A stretch of DNA of 64,000 nt from Aureispira sp050633105 (GTDB lineage: Bacteria > Bacteroidota > Bacteroidia > Chitinophagales > Saprospiraceae): contig JBOEFW010000008.1 of NCBI GenBank assembly GCA_050633105.1, forward strand, positions 124,001 through 188,000, read 5' to 3'. The position numbers and the translations under genes were made by a program. The stretch's first letter is position 1. Every line of letters starts with the position of its first letter. The notes under the pieces were generated by a model, which was not told where the DNA came from, ran no database searches, and saw only the letters and a program-made list of their open reading frames with translations. Below are positions 57,506 to 64,000 of the stretch, piece after piece.

Positions 57506-58078
57506 TTAGTGATGGACATCAAAGTGGGTGTAGAAACGAGTGCTTTGGTGGGCAGGCGCTGCGGTTTTCTTTTTGGCGCGTACTTCCAAATGCCAAGGCG
57601 CTTTTTCTAAACTCTGTTCACTATTGGTGAAGTCTTCGACTTGTTCAAAGCCCATTGCTTCCAAAACATCGCGCAACAGTTCAAAGTAATAGCCAAATTT
57701 GTGCACATCAAATTCATCTTGCTGCCAACCAAACAAGCTACCAAAACCCCAATAACGAGCGTTTTTACCAGATGCTTTGTTGTAAAAAGAGTCGTGGCTG
57801 CCTTCTAATACTTGTTTTAAATGCCATAATAAATTGGGGCAGATGATATAAATTTCTCCTCCAATTTTCAGCACCCGATTCCATTCTTCTAGTACTTTTA
57901 AGAACTCTTTGAGGGTAAAATGCTCTGCAACGTGTCTAGAATAAACTTCTTCTATGGTATTGTCATCAAAGGGCAACGCATCTGCGGCACAGACATAATC
58001 TATTTCAGGTAAGTCTCTGATATCACAAGTAGCGTATCCTGCACGAGGCTTTTTGCCGCCTCCAATTTCTAGTTTCAT
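57506..58078 (-). CDS. SAM-dependent class I methyltransferase
   Basis: 190 residues covering one Methyltransf_11-type fold. It starts MKLEIGGGKKPRAGYATCDI (the SAM-binding glycine motif at the very N-terminus), then LPFDDNTIEEVYSRHVAEHF and FLKVLEEWNRVLKIGGEIYI. The glycine motif so close to the start resembles sugar- or lipid-head-group methyltransferases that act late in polysaccharide biosynthesis. The C-terminus is charged and ends with histidines. It is cytoplasmic. It reads directly into the serine hydrolase gene with a 12-base gap, so both are probably in one operon, but a shared pathway is not evident. Confidence 0.88.
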   Translation of the reverse strand: MKLEIGGGKKPRAGYATCDIRDLPEIDYVCAADALPFDDNTIEEVYSRHVAEHFTLKEFLKVLEEWNRVLKIGGEIYIICPNLLWHLKQVLEGSHDSFYNKASGKNARYWGFGSLFGWQQDEFDVHKFGYYFELLRDVLEAMGFEQVEDFTNSEQSLEKAPWHLEVRAKKKTAAPAHQSTRFYTHFDVHH

Positions 58079-58108
58079 AAGGAATGTTTCATAAAGATGG
58101 TGGATAAA

Positions 58109-58780
58109 TTATAACCAAAATTCTTCTGCTTTTGCATTGATTTCTTCAATGCTTTTTTTGACAAAATCCAACTCTTTTTGTGTTCGGAGGTAATATTCAG
58201 GATAGTATAAGAACCATTTGTCTTTTAACTGTATCACTTGTGGTATTTCAAAGTAATAAGGTTTGTCCTTATAACTCATTTTAACCGTTAAGTCGGCCCA
58301 TTGCCCAATGATAAAGGAATTAAATCCGCCATAAGATTTAATACGAACGTCTTCATAAGTGATGGTATCAATACTTGCTGCTGTGATGTCAAAATTCTTA
58401 TCTTCTTCCATTATTTGTAAGATATAATGAGAACGCACCAAAAAGTTATCCACCCTTCTATCATATTTGTTTGTCAATTTATCTAAAAAGGCACTTTGAT
58501 CTTTAATATCTGGCCTATATTCCAAGTTCTGGGCAAAAAGATATTGTTGTCCTTTTAAAGGAATAATAGTTGATAAGTACAAGCTGGTATCTTTTGTCCT
58601 AAGAAAATCAATGACCTGTAAGGCAACTTCTTGTGGGGAGGCGTAACCTAAAGAATCAGGACGGAAGTCATAAATTTCTGTAAGAGATGGAACCGTATTA
58701 GAAGGAACGGGAGTAGATTCTTGTCTCTTTTCAGAAGTACAACTGAGAAATGCTAAAAGGAACAAAACAGTGTATTTCAT
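58109..58780 (-). CDS. Hypothetical lipoprotein
   Basis: 223 residues from ATG 58780, chosen because MKYTVLFLLAFLSC is a lipoprotein signal with lipobox FLSC; the frame is open 32 codons further upstream. After a serine/proline linker the protein is a globular alpha/beta domain (YASPQEVALQVIDFLRTKDT, STIIPLKGQQYLFAQNLEYR, ITYEDVRIKSYGGFNSFIIG). No family is recognised. It should be anchored to the inner or outer membrane from the periplasm. Its start lies 130 bases from the divergent second DUF2490 gene, so the two may share a promoter region. Confidence 0.65.
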   Translation of the reverse strand: MKYTVLFLLAFLSCTSEKRQESTPVPSNTVPSLTEIYDFRPDSLGYASPQEVALQVIDFLRTKDTSLYLSTIIPLKGQQYLFAQNLEYRPDIKDQSAFLDKLTNKYDRRVDNFLVRSHYILQIMEEDKNFDITAASIDTITYEDVRIKSYGGFNSFIIGQWADLTVKMSYKDKPYYFEIPQVIQLKDKWFLYYPEYYLRTQKELDFVKKSIEEINAKAEEFWL

Positions 58781-58910
58781 AGCAGCAATTTTTAAGAATA
58801 AGAGTCGAGAAAGAATACAATAAGTTGAAAAATAAAGGGACTCTTTTTTGAAGGAAAGAAATTTAATTGTAGACAATTTTTTCTGAAAATAGAATTAGCA
58901 AGCAACAGTA

Positions 58911-59606
58911 ATGAAAGAATCTTACTATCAATTGATACTATCTCTAATGTGGCTAACGTTTAGCCATCTTATACAAGCACAACCCATTCCTCCTCAACAA
59001 GACGCTGGTTTATGGTTAGGAGTTCAATTAAGATACGATGTACCCAAAGGATTTGAAGTTTCCTTAGAACAACAATTGCGGACGCGTCAATTGGTGACCA
59101 AAATAGACAATTATTGGGCAGCAGTAGGAGTAAGCTATAGGATAAATAAGAATTTTAAGTTGGCAGGTCACTTTCGCTATATCCATGAAGTGCATCGATG
59201 GAAAGGGAGCCTAAATAGTTTGCGTTATAACTTAGATGTACAATTTAGTATCCCTTTACCGAATAAATGGCGCTTGTCTTATCGTGCTCGTTATCAACAG
59301 AAATTTATAGATGTTTTACAACGACAAAAAACAGTCATTGCCCTGCAAAACAATACCCTACGCCATCGTTTAAAAGTACGTTGGAAATACAACAAGATAT
59401 ACCAGTTCTACGGCTTGGTTGCCTTATTTGTGCGCACCAATCCCTTGACAGAAGCTTCCTTGCATCGATTTAGAGCAAGTATTGGCAATAAAATAACTAC
59501 TGAAATTGGACAATTTAATGTGGCGGTAGGTTATGAAAGGAATCTATCCCCTAATGATACTTTTTCGTTCTTTTTTCTAAAACTAATTTATCAAATAGAA
59601 CTATGA
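58911..59606 (+). CDS. DUF2490-family outer-membrane protein (second copy)
   Basis: 231 residues, exactly the length of the first copy. Signal peptide region LILSLMWLTFSHLIQAQ. Mature strands parallel those of 22629-23324: DAGLWLGVQLRYDVPKGFEV, SLEQQLRT, YRINKNFKLAGHFRYIHEVH, WRLSYRARYQQKF and a terminal FSFFFLKLIYQIEL. It should be an outer-membrane barrel. It overlaps the following CotH gene by four bases (ATGA). The paired arrangement is the same as at the first locus, supporting duplication of a functional unit. Conservation is strongest in the early strands and the last strand. Confidence 0.88.
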   Translation: MKESYYQLILSLMWLTFSHLIQAQPIPPQQDAGLWLGVQLRYDVPKGFEVSLEQQLRTRQLVTKIDNYWAAVGVSYRINKNFKLAGHFRYIHEVHRWKGSLNSLRYNLDVQFSIPLPNKWRLSYRARYQQKFIDVLQRQKTVIALQNNTLRHRLKVRWKYNKIYQFYGLVALFVRTNPLTEASLHRFRASIGNKITTEIGQFNVAVGYERNLSPNDTFSFFFLKLIYQIEL

Positions 59607-61093
59607 GCAGATCACTAGTAGGCCTTATTAGTTGGTGTTTCCTTTTGACAAGCTGCTACAAGGAAGTTATTGTATTTGATAGTTTGCCTGATGAGCAGTT
59701 GCAGTTGCCTCTTTTATTGGAATTAAATGAAAAGGCTTGTTTTTTGGATGCCAAAATGCAGGAATTGCGTTACGCTATAGCCACGGATTCTATCCCTAAT
59801 TTTACGCCAACTATTCGGTTTCAATCCTATTCTAAGATTCGCTTTAACAACCATTCGCTGACGAATAACCACGCGCAGAATTTAGGGACGGTGAGTACAA
59901 GAGAGGTTTATTCCGTGCAGGTTACTACACAGGGCGAAACCCAAGCGTTTACGCTTCGTTTTACTAAATTCCCACTGGTGCAAATTGTAACCAATAATAC
60001 AATAGTGGATGCGCCTAAAAAAATAGCGCGCTTGACAATTAATTACCCACAAAGGAATAAAGCTAGAAGTAGTTCTTATGTAGGAATCGATTATAGAGGA
60101 GGGCTCTCGCAGTTTAATCCTAAGAAATCCTATGGCTTTTCTTTCTTGGAACGAGGCGATTTGGCGACTCCTACTTCCAAAGCCGTCTTTGATTGGTCGC
60201 CCAATGAAGCTTGGATTTTGGATGCGTTGTACAGAGATCCTTCTAAAGTAAGAAATCAACTTTCTTTTCAATTGTGGGAAATGCTTTCTTCCAACTCCAA
60301 AGAAGTGATTCAAACCCAATTGGTGGAGCTTTATTTTAACAACAGTTACCAAGGTTTATACAGCTTAAATGAGCAGATGAATGCGGAACATTTAGGTTTG
60401 GTTGACCCCAACGCTGTATTGTATAAAGCAACATCTTGGGAAGGAGGAGCGACTAGATTTGAACACCTAAATACGATCCCGCCTTCTAATAATGAATTTT
60501 GGGATGGTTGGGAACAAAAATATCCTGCACCTAAAACAGGCCTTTATTGGCAACCTTTGTATGATCTTAGAAATTGGGTGGTGAACAATGATGGCATTAC
60601 ATTCAAGCAAAAAGCAGAAGAGCAAGTAGCCTTGGATAATTTAGTAGATTATTATCTGTTTATTAACTTGATTGCTGCGTCGGATAATTATGGTAAAAAC
60701 CTTTTTTGGATGCGCCCCAATGCTACGACTCCTTTATCCATTATCCCTTGGGATTTGGATGCTACTTGGGGGCGTTACTGGGATGGAATTCCGTTTCAGT
60801 TGACGGATGTGGTGAGCAATGCTCTTTTTGATCGCTTGTTGGATTTGGATGTTGACAACTTCAGAAGGCGCTTGAAAAATCGTTGGACAGCCTTAAGAGC
60901 AGGCCCTTGGACAACGGCTAATTTGCAAGCGGAGGTGGCAGCGGCGTTTAATCCTTTATTGGAATCAAGAATAGAAACCTTGGAGGAAGAGACGTGGAAT
61001 GTAGAATTGGATTTGCTGTCTGAAAAGCAGTATATGCAGCATTGGATACAAGATAGAGTTGTCTTTTTGGATACTTATTTTCAGGCATTGTAA
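59603..61093 (+). CDS. CotH-kinase-family lipoprotein (second copy)
   Basis: 496 residues with lipoprotein signal (FLLTSC). Kinase-domain motifs are SYVGIDYRGGLSQ, NPKKSYGFSF, VELYFNNSYQGLYSLNEQ, DNYGKNLFWM and IIPWDLDATWGRYW, the last carrying the metal-binding Asp residues. The N-terminal beta-domain (FDSLPDEQLQLPLLLELNEK) matches that of the first copy (FNNLPNKDLELPLLLNFDDR). It is a probable envelope kinase or related transferase, coupled to the upstream DUF2490 protein. The two CotH proteins are clearly paralogous along their whole length; which residues differ in substrate contact cannot be judged. Confidence 0.9.
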   Translation: MSRSLVGLISWCFLLTSCYKEVIVFDSLPDEQLQLPLLLELNEKACFLDAKMQELRYAIATDSIPNFTPTIRFQSYSKIRFNNHSLTNNHAQNLGTVSTREVYSVQVTTQGETQAFTLRFTKFPLVQIVTNNTIVDAPKKIARLTINYPQRNKARSSSYVGIDYRGGLSQFNPKKSYGFSFLERGDLATPTSKAVFDWSPNEAWILDALYRDPSKVRNQLSFQLWEMLSSNSKEVIQTQLVELYFNNSYQGLYSLNEQMNAEHLGLVDPNAVLYKATSWEGGATRFEHLNTIPPSNNEFWDGWEQKYPAPKTGLYWQPLYDLRNWVVNNDGITFKQKAEEQVALDNLVDYYLFINLIAASDNYGKNLFWMRPNATTPLSIIPWDLDATWGRYWDGIPFQLTDVVSNALFDRLLDLDVDNFRRRLKNRWTALRAGPWTTANLQAEVAAAFNPLLESRIETLEEETWNVELDLLSEKQYMQHWIQDRVVFLDTYFQAL

Positions 61094-61108
61094 GCGATTT
61101 CCATAGGC

Positions 61109-61558
61109 TTATTGTTGAAAGGATTCTGCTGCTGCTTTTAAATCTGCTGCAAACTGCTCAAAGGAGGCATCAAAAGAAGGAATCTTATTTGCAAATAAAG
61201 GAAAAAATAAGCCACCAATCTTTTCGTGCATAGTGAATAAGGTATGGCCTCCTTGTGGCTCTAAACGATAAGTGCGCTCGCCCATTGCGTCTCCCCAAAC
61301 CAATTGTTGGTGAGGAATAAAGGCCTTGATGGTTAGCTTAAACGTCCGACTAGGATCAAGGGTGCTCTTCAGCTGAATCTTGTTGCCTGCGGCTATGTTT
61401 CCCTCTATAGAAACAATCGTAGAATTCCAGTCGGGATATTGGTTACTGTTGGTGAGCAAGGCCCAAATTGTTGCCGCATCCGCTTGAATGACTTGAGAAA
61501 TATTGGTGCTACGGCTAAAGGTTGTTTTTTGTGTAGTGGCTTGGCCTAGTGTGGACAT
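61109..61558 (-). CDS. SRPBCC/START-like domain protein (polyketide-cyclase type)
   Basis: 149 residues covering one helix-grip fold: ISQVIQADAATIWALLTNSN followed by QYPDWNSTIVSIEGNIAAGN, FKLTIKAFIPHQQLVWGDAM and LFTMHEKIGGLFFPLF, ending with the long C-terminal helix (FEQFAADLKAAAESF). The fold binds lipids or hydrophobic ligands in its cavity; the exact ligand is unknown. It is cytoplasmic, with no signal peptide. It converges on the CotH gene with a 15-base gap. Confidence 0.88.
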   Translation of the reverse strand: MSTLGQATTQKTTFSRSTNISQVIQADAATIWALLTNSNQYPDWNSTIVSIEGNIAAGNKIQLKSTLDPSRTFKLTIKAFIPHQQLVWGDAMGERTYRLEPQGGHTLFTMHEKIGGLFFPLFANKIPSFDASFEQFAADLKAAAESFQQ

Positions 61559-61674
61559 AAAGAAGAATTATAATCGTAAAAAAATGCTATGGATGGTGGA
61601 AGAAGAGAAAGATACCAAAATTATAGCATTTTGTAAGAAGTCAAAGAAGGATTCTCGTTTCGACTTCCTACCAA

Positions 61675-62661
61675 TTATCGCCCTCTATATTCATCCCATG
61701 TTCTAGCAGCACCATAAAGGACGCCATCAACTACTAATAAATCAAAAAAGGCCTTTTCTTCTGTTGGGTAGACCAAATACCAATTTTTTCCCTTATTGGT
61801 GGATTGATGAATGCCATAATTATTACTCATGATCCAGTAATTATCCAAGGCTACTATTTCATAGATGTACGAATCTTTTCTGGGAGCATAATAAATGTCC
61901 GACCAAGTCGCCCCATCGTCTTTAGAAATATGAAGATCGCCTGAAATGAAGAGTTCTACTAGACTTTGTTCCACCATATGGGTATAATGAATGGCATCGG
62001 CTTTGTGCGCTTCCGACCATGTTTTTCCTTGATCAGAAGAAAGTACGGTCCCAAGGTTGGTACCTGCAACGAGTAAATCTTTATGTTGCTCTAAGCTGAG
62101 AATTTGTAAATTTTTCAACACAGGTTGCCATTGTTTATGGGTTCTATCCAATTGATAAATGCCAGCATCGGTTCCAACCAACAAGCGTTGGTCTTCTAAG
62201 CATAAAATGCTTTGTACTTTTAAATTGGGGAGGTCATAATTTAGATTATTCCAAGTAGCGCCTTGATCAGCACTTTCGTAAATACCTGCTTGGTAGACTC
62301 CTGCCCAAATGCGGGTCCCTGCAACGGCTAAGGCATTGATTTTGGGATAGGGCAAAGCTTGTTCTCCAATGGCTTTCCATTGGGTTTTGTTGGCACTGCT
62401 TATAAACAGTCCTCGATTGTCTGTTGCTAAGACTAATTCTTGACCTATCGGTTCTAAAAAAGAAGCTTGTGCTCCTTTGGGTAGGTTGGCACTAATATCT
62501 TCTCAAGTTCGTCCATAATCGTTAGAACGATACAAGGGGGCAACTATGCTTTTAGTAGAAAGGGTAGGGGCTGTTGAAGTGGTGGCTGTATTGGTAGGGG
62601 CAGGGGTGCAAGCAATAAACTGGCCTGCTGTCACAAGAAAAATTAAAGACCATAGAAGCAT
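61675..62661 (-). pseudogene. BNR-repeat/sialidase-like beta-propeller lipoprotein with in-frame TGA
   Basis: Reading from ATG 62661 gives a lipoprotein signal (SLIFLVTAGQFIAC), a threonine/proline linker and repeats with SNDYGRT, SADQGATWNNL, SSDQGKTWSEA and SKDDGATWSDI. The pattern is (S/D)xDxGxTW, the asp-box of BNR propellers, about five to six repeats in 328 residues. The codon after SNDYGRT is TGA (62503-62505) where all other repeats have TGG for tryptophan, so a single G-to-A change inactivates the gene. The rest to 61675 remains open. The neighbouring frame is otherwise undamaged, so the mutation is recent or a base error. Such proteins are surface or periplasmic carbohydrate binders or photosystem-II-stability-factor-like. 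Confidence 0.85.
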
Positions 62662-62778
62662 AATTTATAAATTAAAAGTTATAAAACGGCTTCTAAAGAT
62701 AAGCGTTTGTCTAAGACTGCTAGGAGGTTAGGGAGGGTTTAGCAGAATTTTAACGACAAAAGATAGGGGAGAAAGGGC

Positions 62779-63519
62779 TTAGATATTAGCATCGATTTGG
62801 GTTAGTATTGTTTGGAAATCGGCAGCGAGAATACCTTTTGTTTCCATATTGAGTTCTAAGTAGTCTTGTTGCATAAATTTGGAGAAAAAATCAAAACTCT
62901 TTGAGAGTGACTTGCTTCTTTTGTACCAAATGCTAGCTTGTAGGATATCTCCTTGTAAGAGAAAACAATGTCCCAGATTCATCGAACTGTGACGATCGGA
63001 AGTGGCGGATGCTTTCCAATTGTTCTCCCAAAGGAGAATGGCTTTATCAAAATTAGATTGGACAAGGTAGAGCCAAGCCAGATCATTACGCGTTTCTTTT
63101 TCGGATTGGATAAGGAGCGCTTTTTCATAGGTCAAAATAGCTTTGTTGGTGGCTCCATTTTCGTCATAGGTCGCTGCCAAACTGATTAAAGTATCATAGT
63201 CATTTGGACAACTTTTAAGGGCTTTTTGGTAGGTCAGAATGGCTTTGTCTAGGTTTTTATTATCGGCATAAGTAGATCCCAAATTGAATAAAGCATCGTA
63301 ATAATCTGGCTGAAGAGCTAAGGCTTTGTGATAGGTGTGGATGGCCTTGTTAATATCTTCTAGATCAACATAATAATTGGCCAGCTTAAAGAGCAATAAA
63401 TGATTATCAGGTTGCAGGAGCACTGCTTTTTCATAAGTGCTGACTACTAAGTCAAATTCCCCTTGTTCAATGTAATCCTCTGCTAAACGGATTAAAGCAG
63501 CATAGTTGTTGGTCGGCAT
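62779..63519 (-). CDS. Tetratricopeptide-repeat protein
   Basis: 246 residues of TPR units of 34 residues from about residue 8 to 210 (LIRLAEDYIEQGEFDLVVST, LFKLANYYVDLEDINKAIHT, ALFNLGSTYADNKNLDKAIL). The usual alanine/tyrosine/glycine positions are kept. There is no signal peptide, so it is probably cytoplasmic, acting as a protein scaffold. The last ~40 residues are a capping helix and end in QTILTQIDANI. The partner is unknown. It is a single gene upstream of the interrupted propeller gene, with the cysteine-rich ORF further upstream on the same strand. Confidence 0.88.
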   Translation of the reverse strand: MPTNNYAALIRLAEDYIEQGEFDLVVSTYEKAVLLQPDNHLLLFKLANYYVDLEDINKAIHTYHKALALQPDYYDALFNLGSTYADNKNLDKAILTYQKALKSCPNDYDTLISLAATYDENGATNKAILTYEKALLIQSEKETRNDLAWLYLVQSNFDKAILLWENNWKASATSDRHSSMNLGHCFLLQGDILQASIWYKRSKSLSKSFDFFSKFMQQDYLELNMETKGILAADFQTILTQIDANI

Positions 63520-63723
63520 TTGGGTTGGGATTAATGGGGGATAAGGCTTTATGGTAGGACCACCAATATAACTAAAAAATGATAAAAGCCCTAGAGAGCT
63601 ACTTCATTAAATATGGAAGGAAGGGGAATCGTTTGTTGGATAAATAACAACTAAAACAGAAGAAGAACGCTTGTAAAATTAAATACAGACCGCCCTTCTT
63701 CCTTAAAGTTCTTTCAACTAGGC
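63520..63723. other. Spacer between the TPR gene and the cysteine-rich ORF
   Basis: About 200 AT-rich bases. A weak pairing of GAAGAA with TTCTTC on the minus strand follows the small ORF at about 63660-63702. No gene seen. Confidence 0.35.
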
Positions 63724-63819
63724 TTAACAGCAGCCTGGAATAGGACACCAAGGGCAACAGCTATAAGCGATGATTCCAATTGTTGTTAATCCAAGTCCTA
63801 ATGCGATTACTTTTTTCAT
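63724..63819 (-). CDS. Cysteine-rich small peptide (31 aa)
   Basis: ATG at 63819 opens a 31-codon frame with an N-terminal hydrophobic segment typical of a signal or membrane helix (MKKVIALGLGLTTIGIIAYS), followed by an 11-residue end CCPWCPIPGCC holding five cysteines. Two lysines directly after the start strengthen the signal-peptide reading. The first of the cysteines could be a lipidation site, though the preceding AYS is not an ideal lipobox. Five cysteines with prolines suggest metal binding or disulfides. It is too short for routine gene finders. No promoter box of the TAnnTTTG type was found; support is the composition alone. Confidence 0.5.
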   Translation of the reverse strand: MKKVIALGLGLTTIGIIAYSCCPWCPIPGCC

Positions 63820-64000
63820 TGTTTTGTGTTTTTAAGTAAGTAGAGAAAATAAGATATAGACGAACTACGAAGTAGTAGCATAGCTAATGCTGTTTGTTTT
63901 TACTGCTGCTCCAAGAAGAAAACGGAAGCCTTAGCGGGCTAACTACAAGCACTCGCAGAGCGATCTGCTCTAGTTGCTATAGTATAGCAACTAGTCAGTT
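63820..64000. other. Right end of window with an 11-bp perfect hairpin
   Basis: No gene recognised in the last 180 bases. CTAGTTGCTAT (63970-63980) pairs exactly with 63984-63994 around AGT; no T run follows. On the minus strand a 21-codon frame (MLLLRSSSISYFLYLLKNTK plus Q) ends on the start codon of the cysteine-rich ORF (ATGA overlap), possibly a leader, not claimed as a gene. Confidence 0.4.

Noticed and set aside
59882..60352. 156-codon reverse frame inside the second CotH gene
   Set aside because: Antisense to a clear kinase domain, with no start signal; a shadow frame.
63820..64000. Window end considered as a tRNA or rRNA part
   Set aside because: No acceptor/T-loop pattern or rRNA signature could be found; only a simple hairpin.
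1..64000. tRNA and rRNA genes across the window
   Set aside because: No T-loop (GGTTCGAATCC-like) with matching acceptor stem was seen by eye on either strand; a tRNAscan run would be decisive.

Overview
Organism. The window reads as a chromosome segment (about 40% GC by eye) of a marine-type Bacteroidota, probably class Saprospiria. The reasons are TonB-dependent receptors with carboxypeptidase-regulatory-like extensions, a C-terminal type IX secretion sorting domain, DUF6089 and DUF2490 outer-membrane proteins, a LytS/LytTR-type two-component pair, promoter boxes of the form TAnnTTTG and AT-rich spacers. The genus is inference. No rRNA, tRNA or CRISPR array was seen. Layout, 0-12 kb: a partial LOG-family gene, a Ppx/GppA phosphatase, a GT-C-like membrane protein, a TetR regulator and a sterol-desaturase pair lie on the minus strand. 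A 36-codon membrane-peptide gene with its own promoter box and terminator follows, then a TonB receptor and a secreted OmpA-domain protein on the plus strand. Layout, 12-36 kb: envelope and cell-wall genes (esterase, NlpC/P60, DUF6089 barrel, FecA-like receptor, RlpA, a type IX-sorted protein), a DUF2490-CotH pair, a frameshifted GH92 mannosidase beside a secreted cupin, a sodium:solute symporter, a three-repeat secreted protein, an LRR protein and a histidine kinase/LytTR regulator pair. Layout, 36-53.6 kb: an accessory region. It contains an N-terminally truncated HsdR-like protein, 83-bp miniature transposable elements with TAA target duplications, tandem outer-membrane barrels plus a decayed third copy, and two paralogous RadC/JAB genes that bracket a complete type I restriction-modification locus. 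That locus has the order hsdM-hsdS-(PrrC-like anticodon nuclease)-hsdR, followed by a small membrane ORF, a Fic fragment, rhuM with a decayed second copy, a 12-C homopolymer, and a PIN-toxin/HTH-antitoxin pair. Layout, 53.6-64 kb: mnmE, small envelope proteins, a serine hydrolase, a methyltransferase, a second DUF2490-CotH pair, an SRPBCC protein, a nonsense-interrupted BNR-repeat lipoprotein, a TPR protein and a 31-residue cysteine-rich peptide ORF. How the genes work together: the strongest functional unit is the prr-like defence locus, in which a tRNA-cleaving toxin is genetically embedded in, and probably held in check by, a type IC-like restriction enzyme. Its HsdS carries TAEL-type repeats that in the EcoR124 family set the recognition spacer. 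The next most interesting signals are the duplicated DUF2490-CotH module, two perfect palindromes 32 bp apart upstream of hsdM, the MITE family (one copy broken by an assembly gap), and several peptide genes below usual annotation length.
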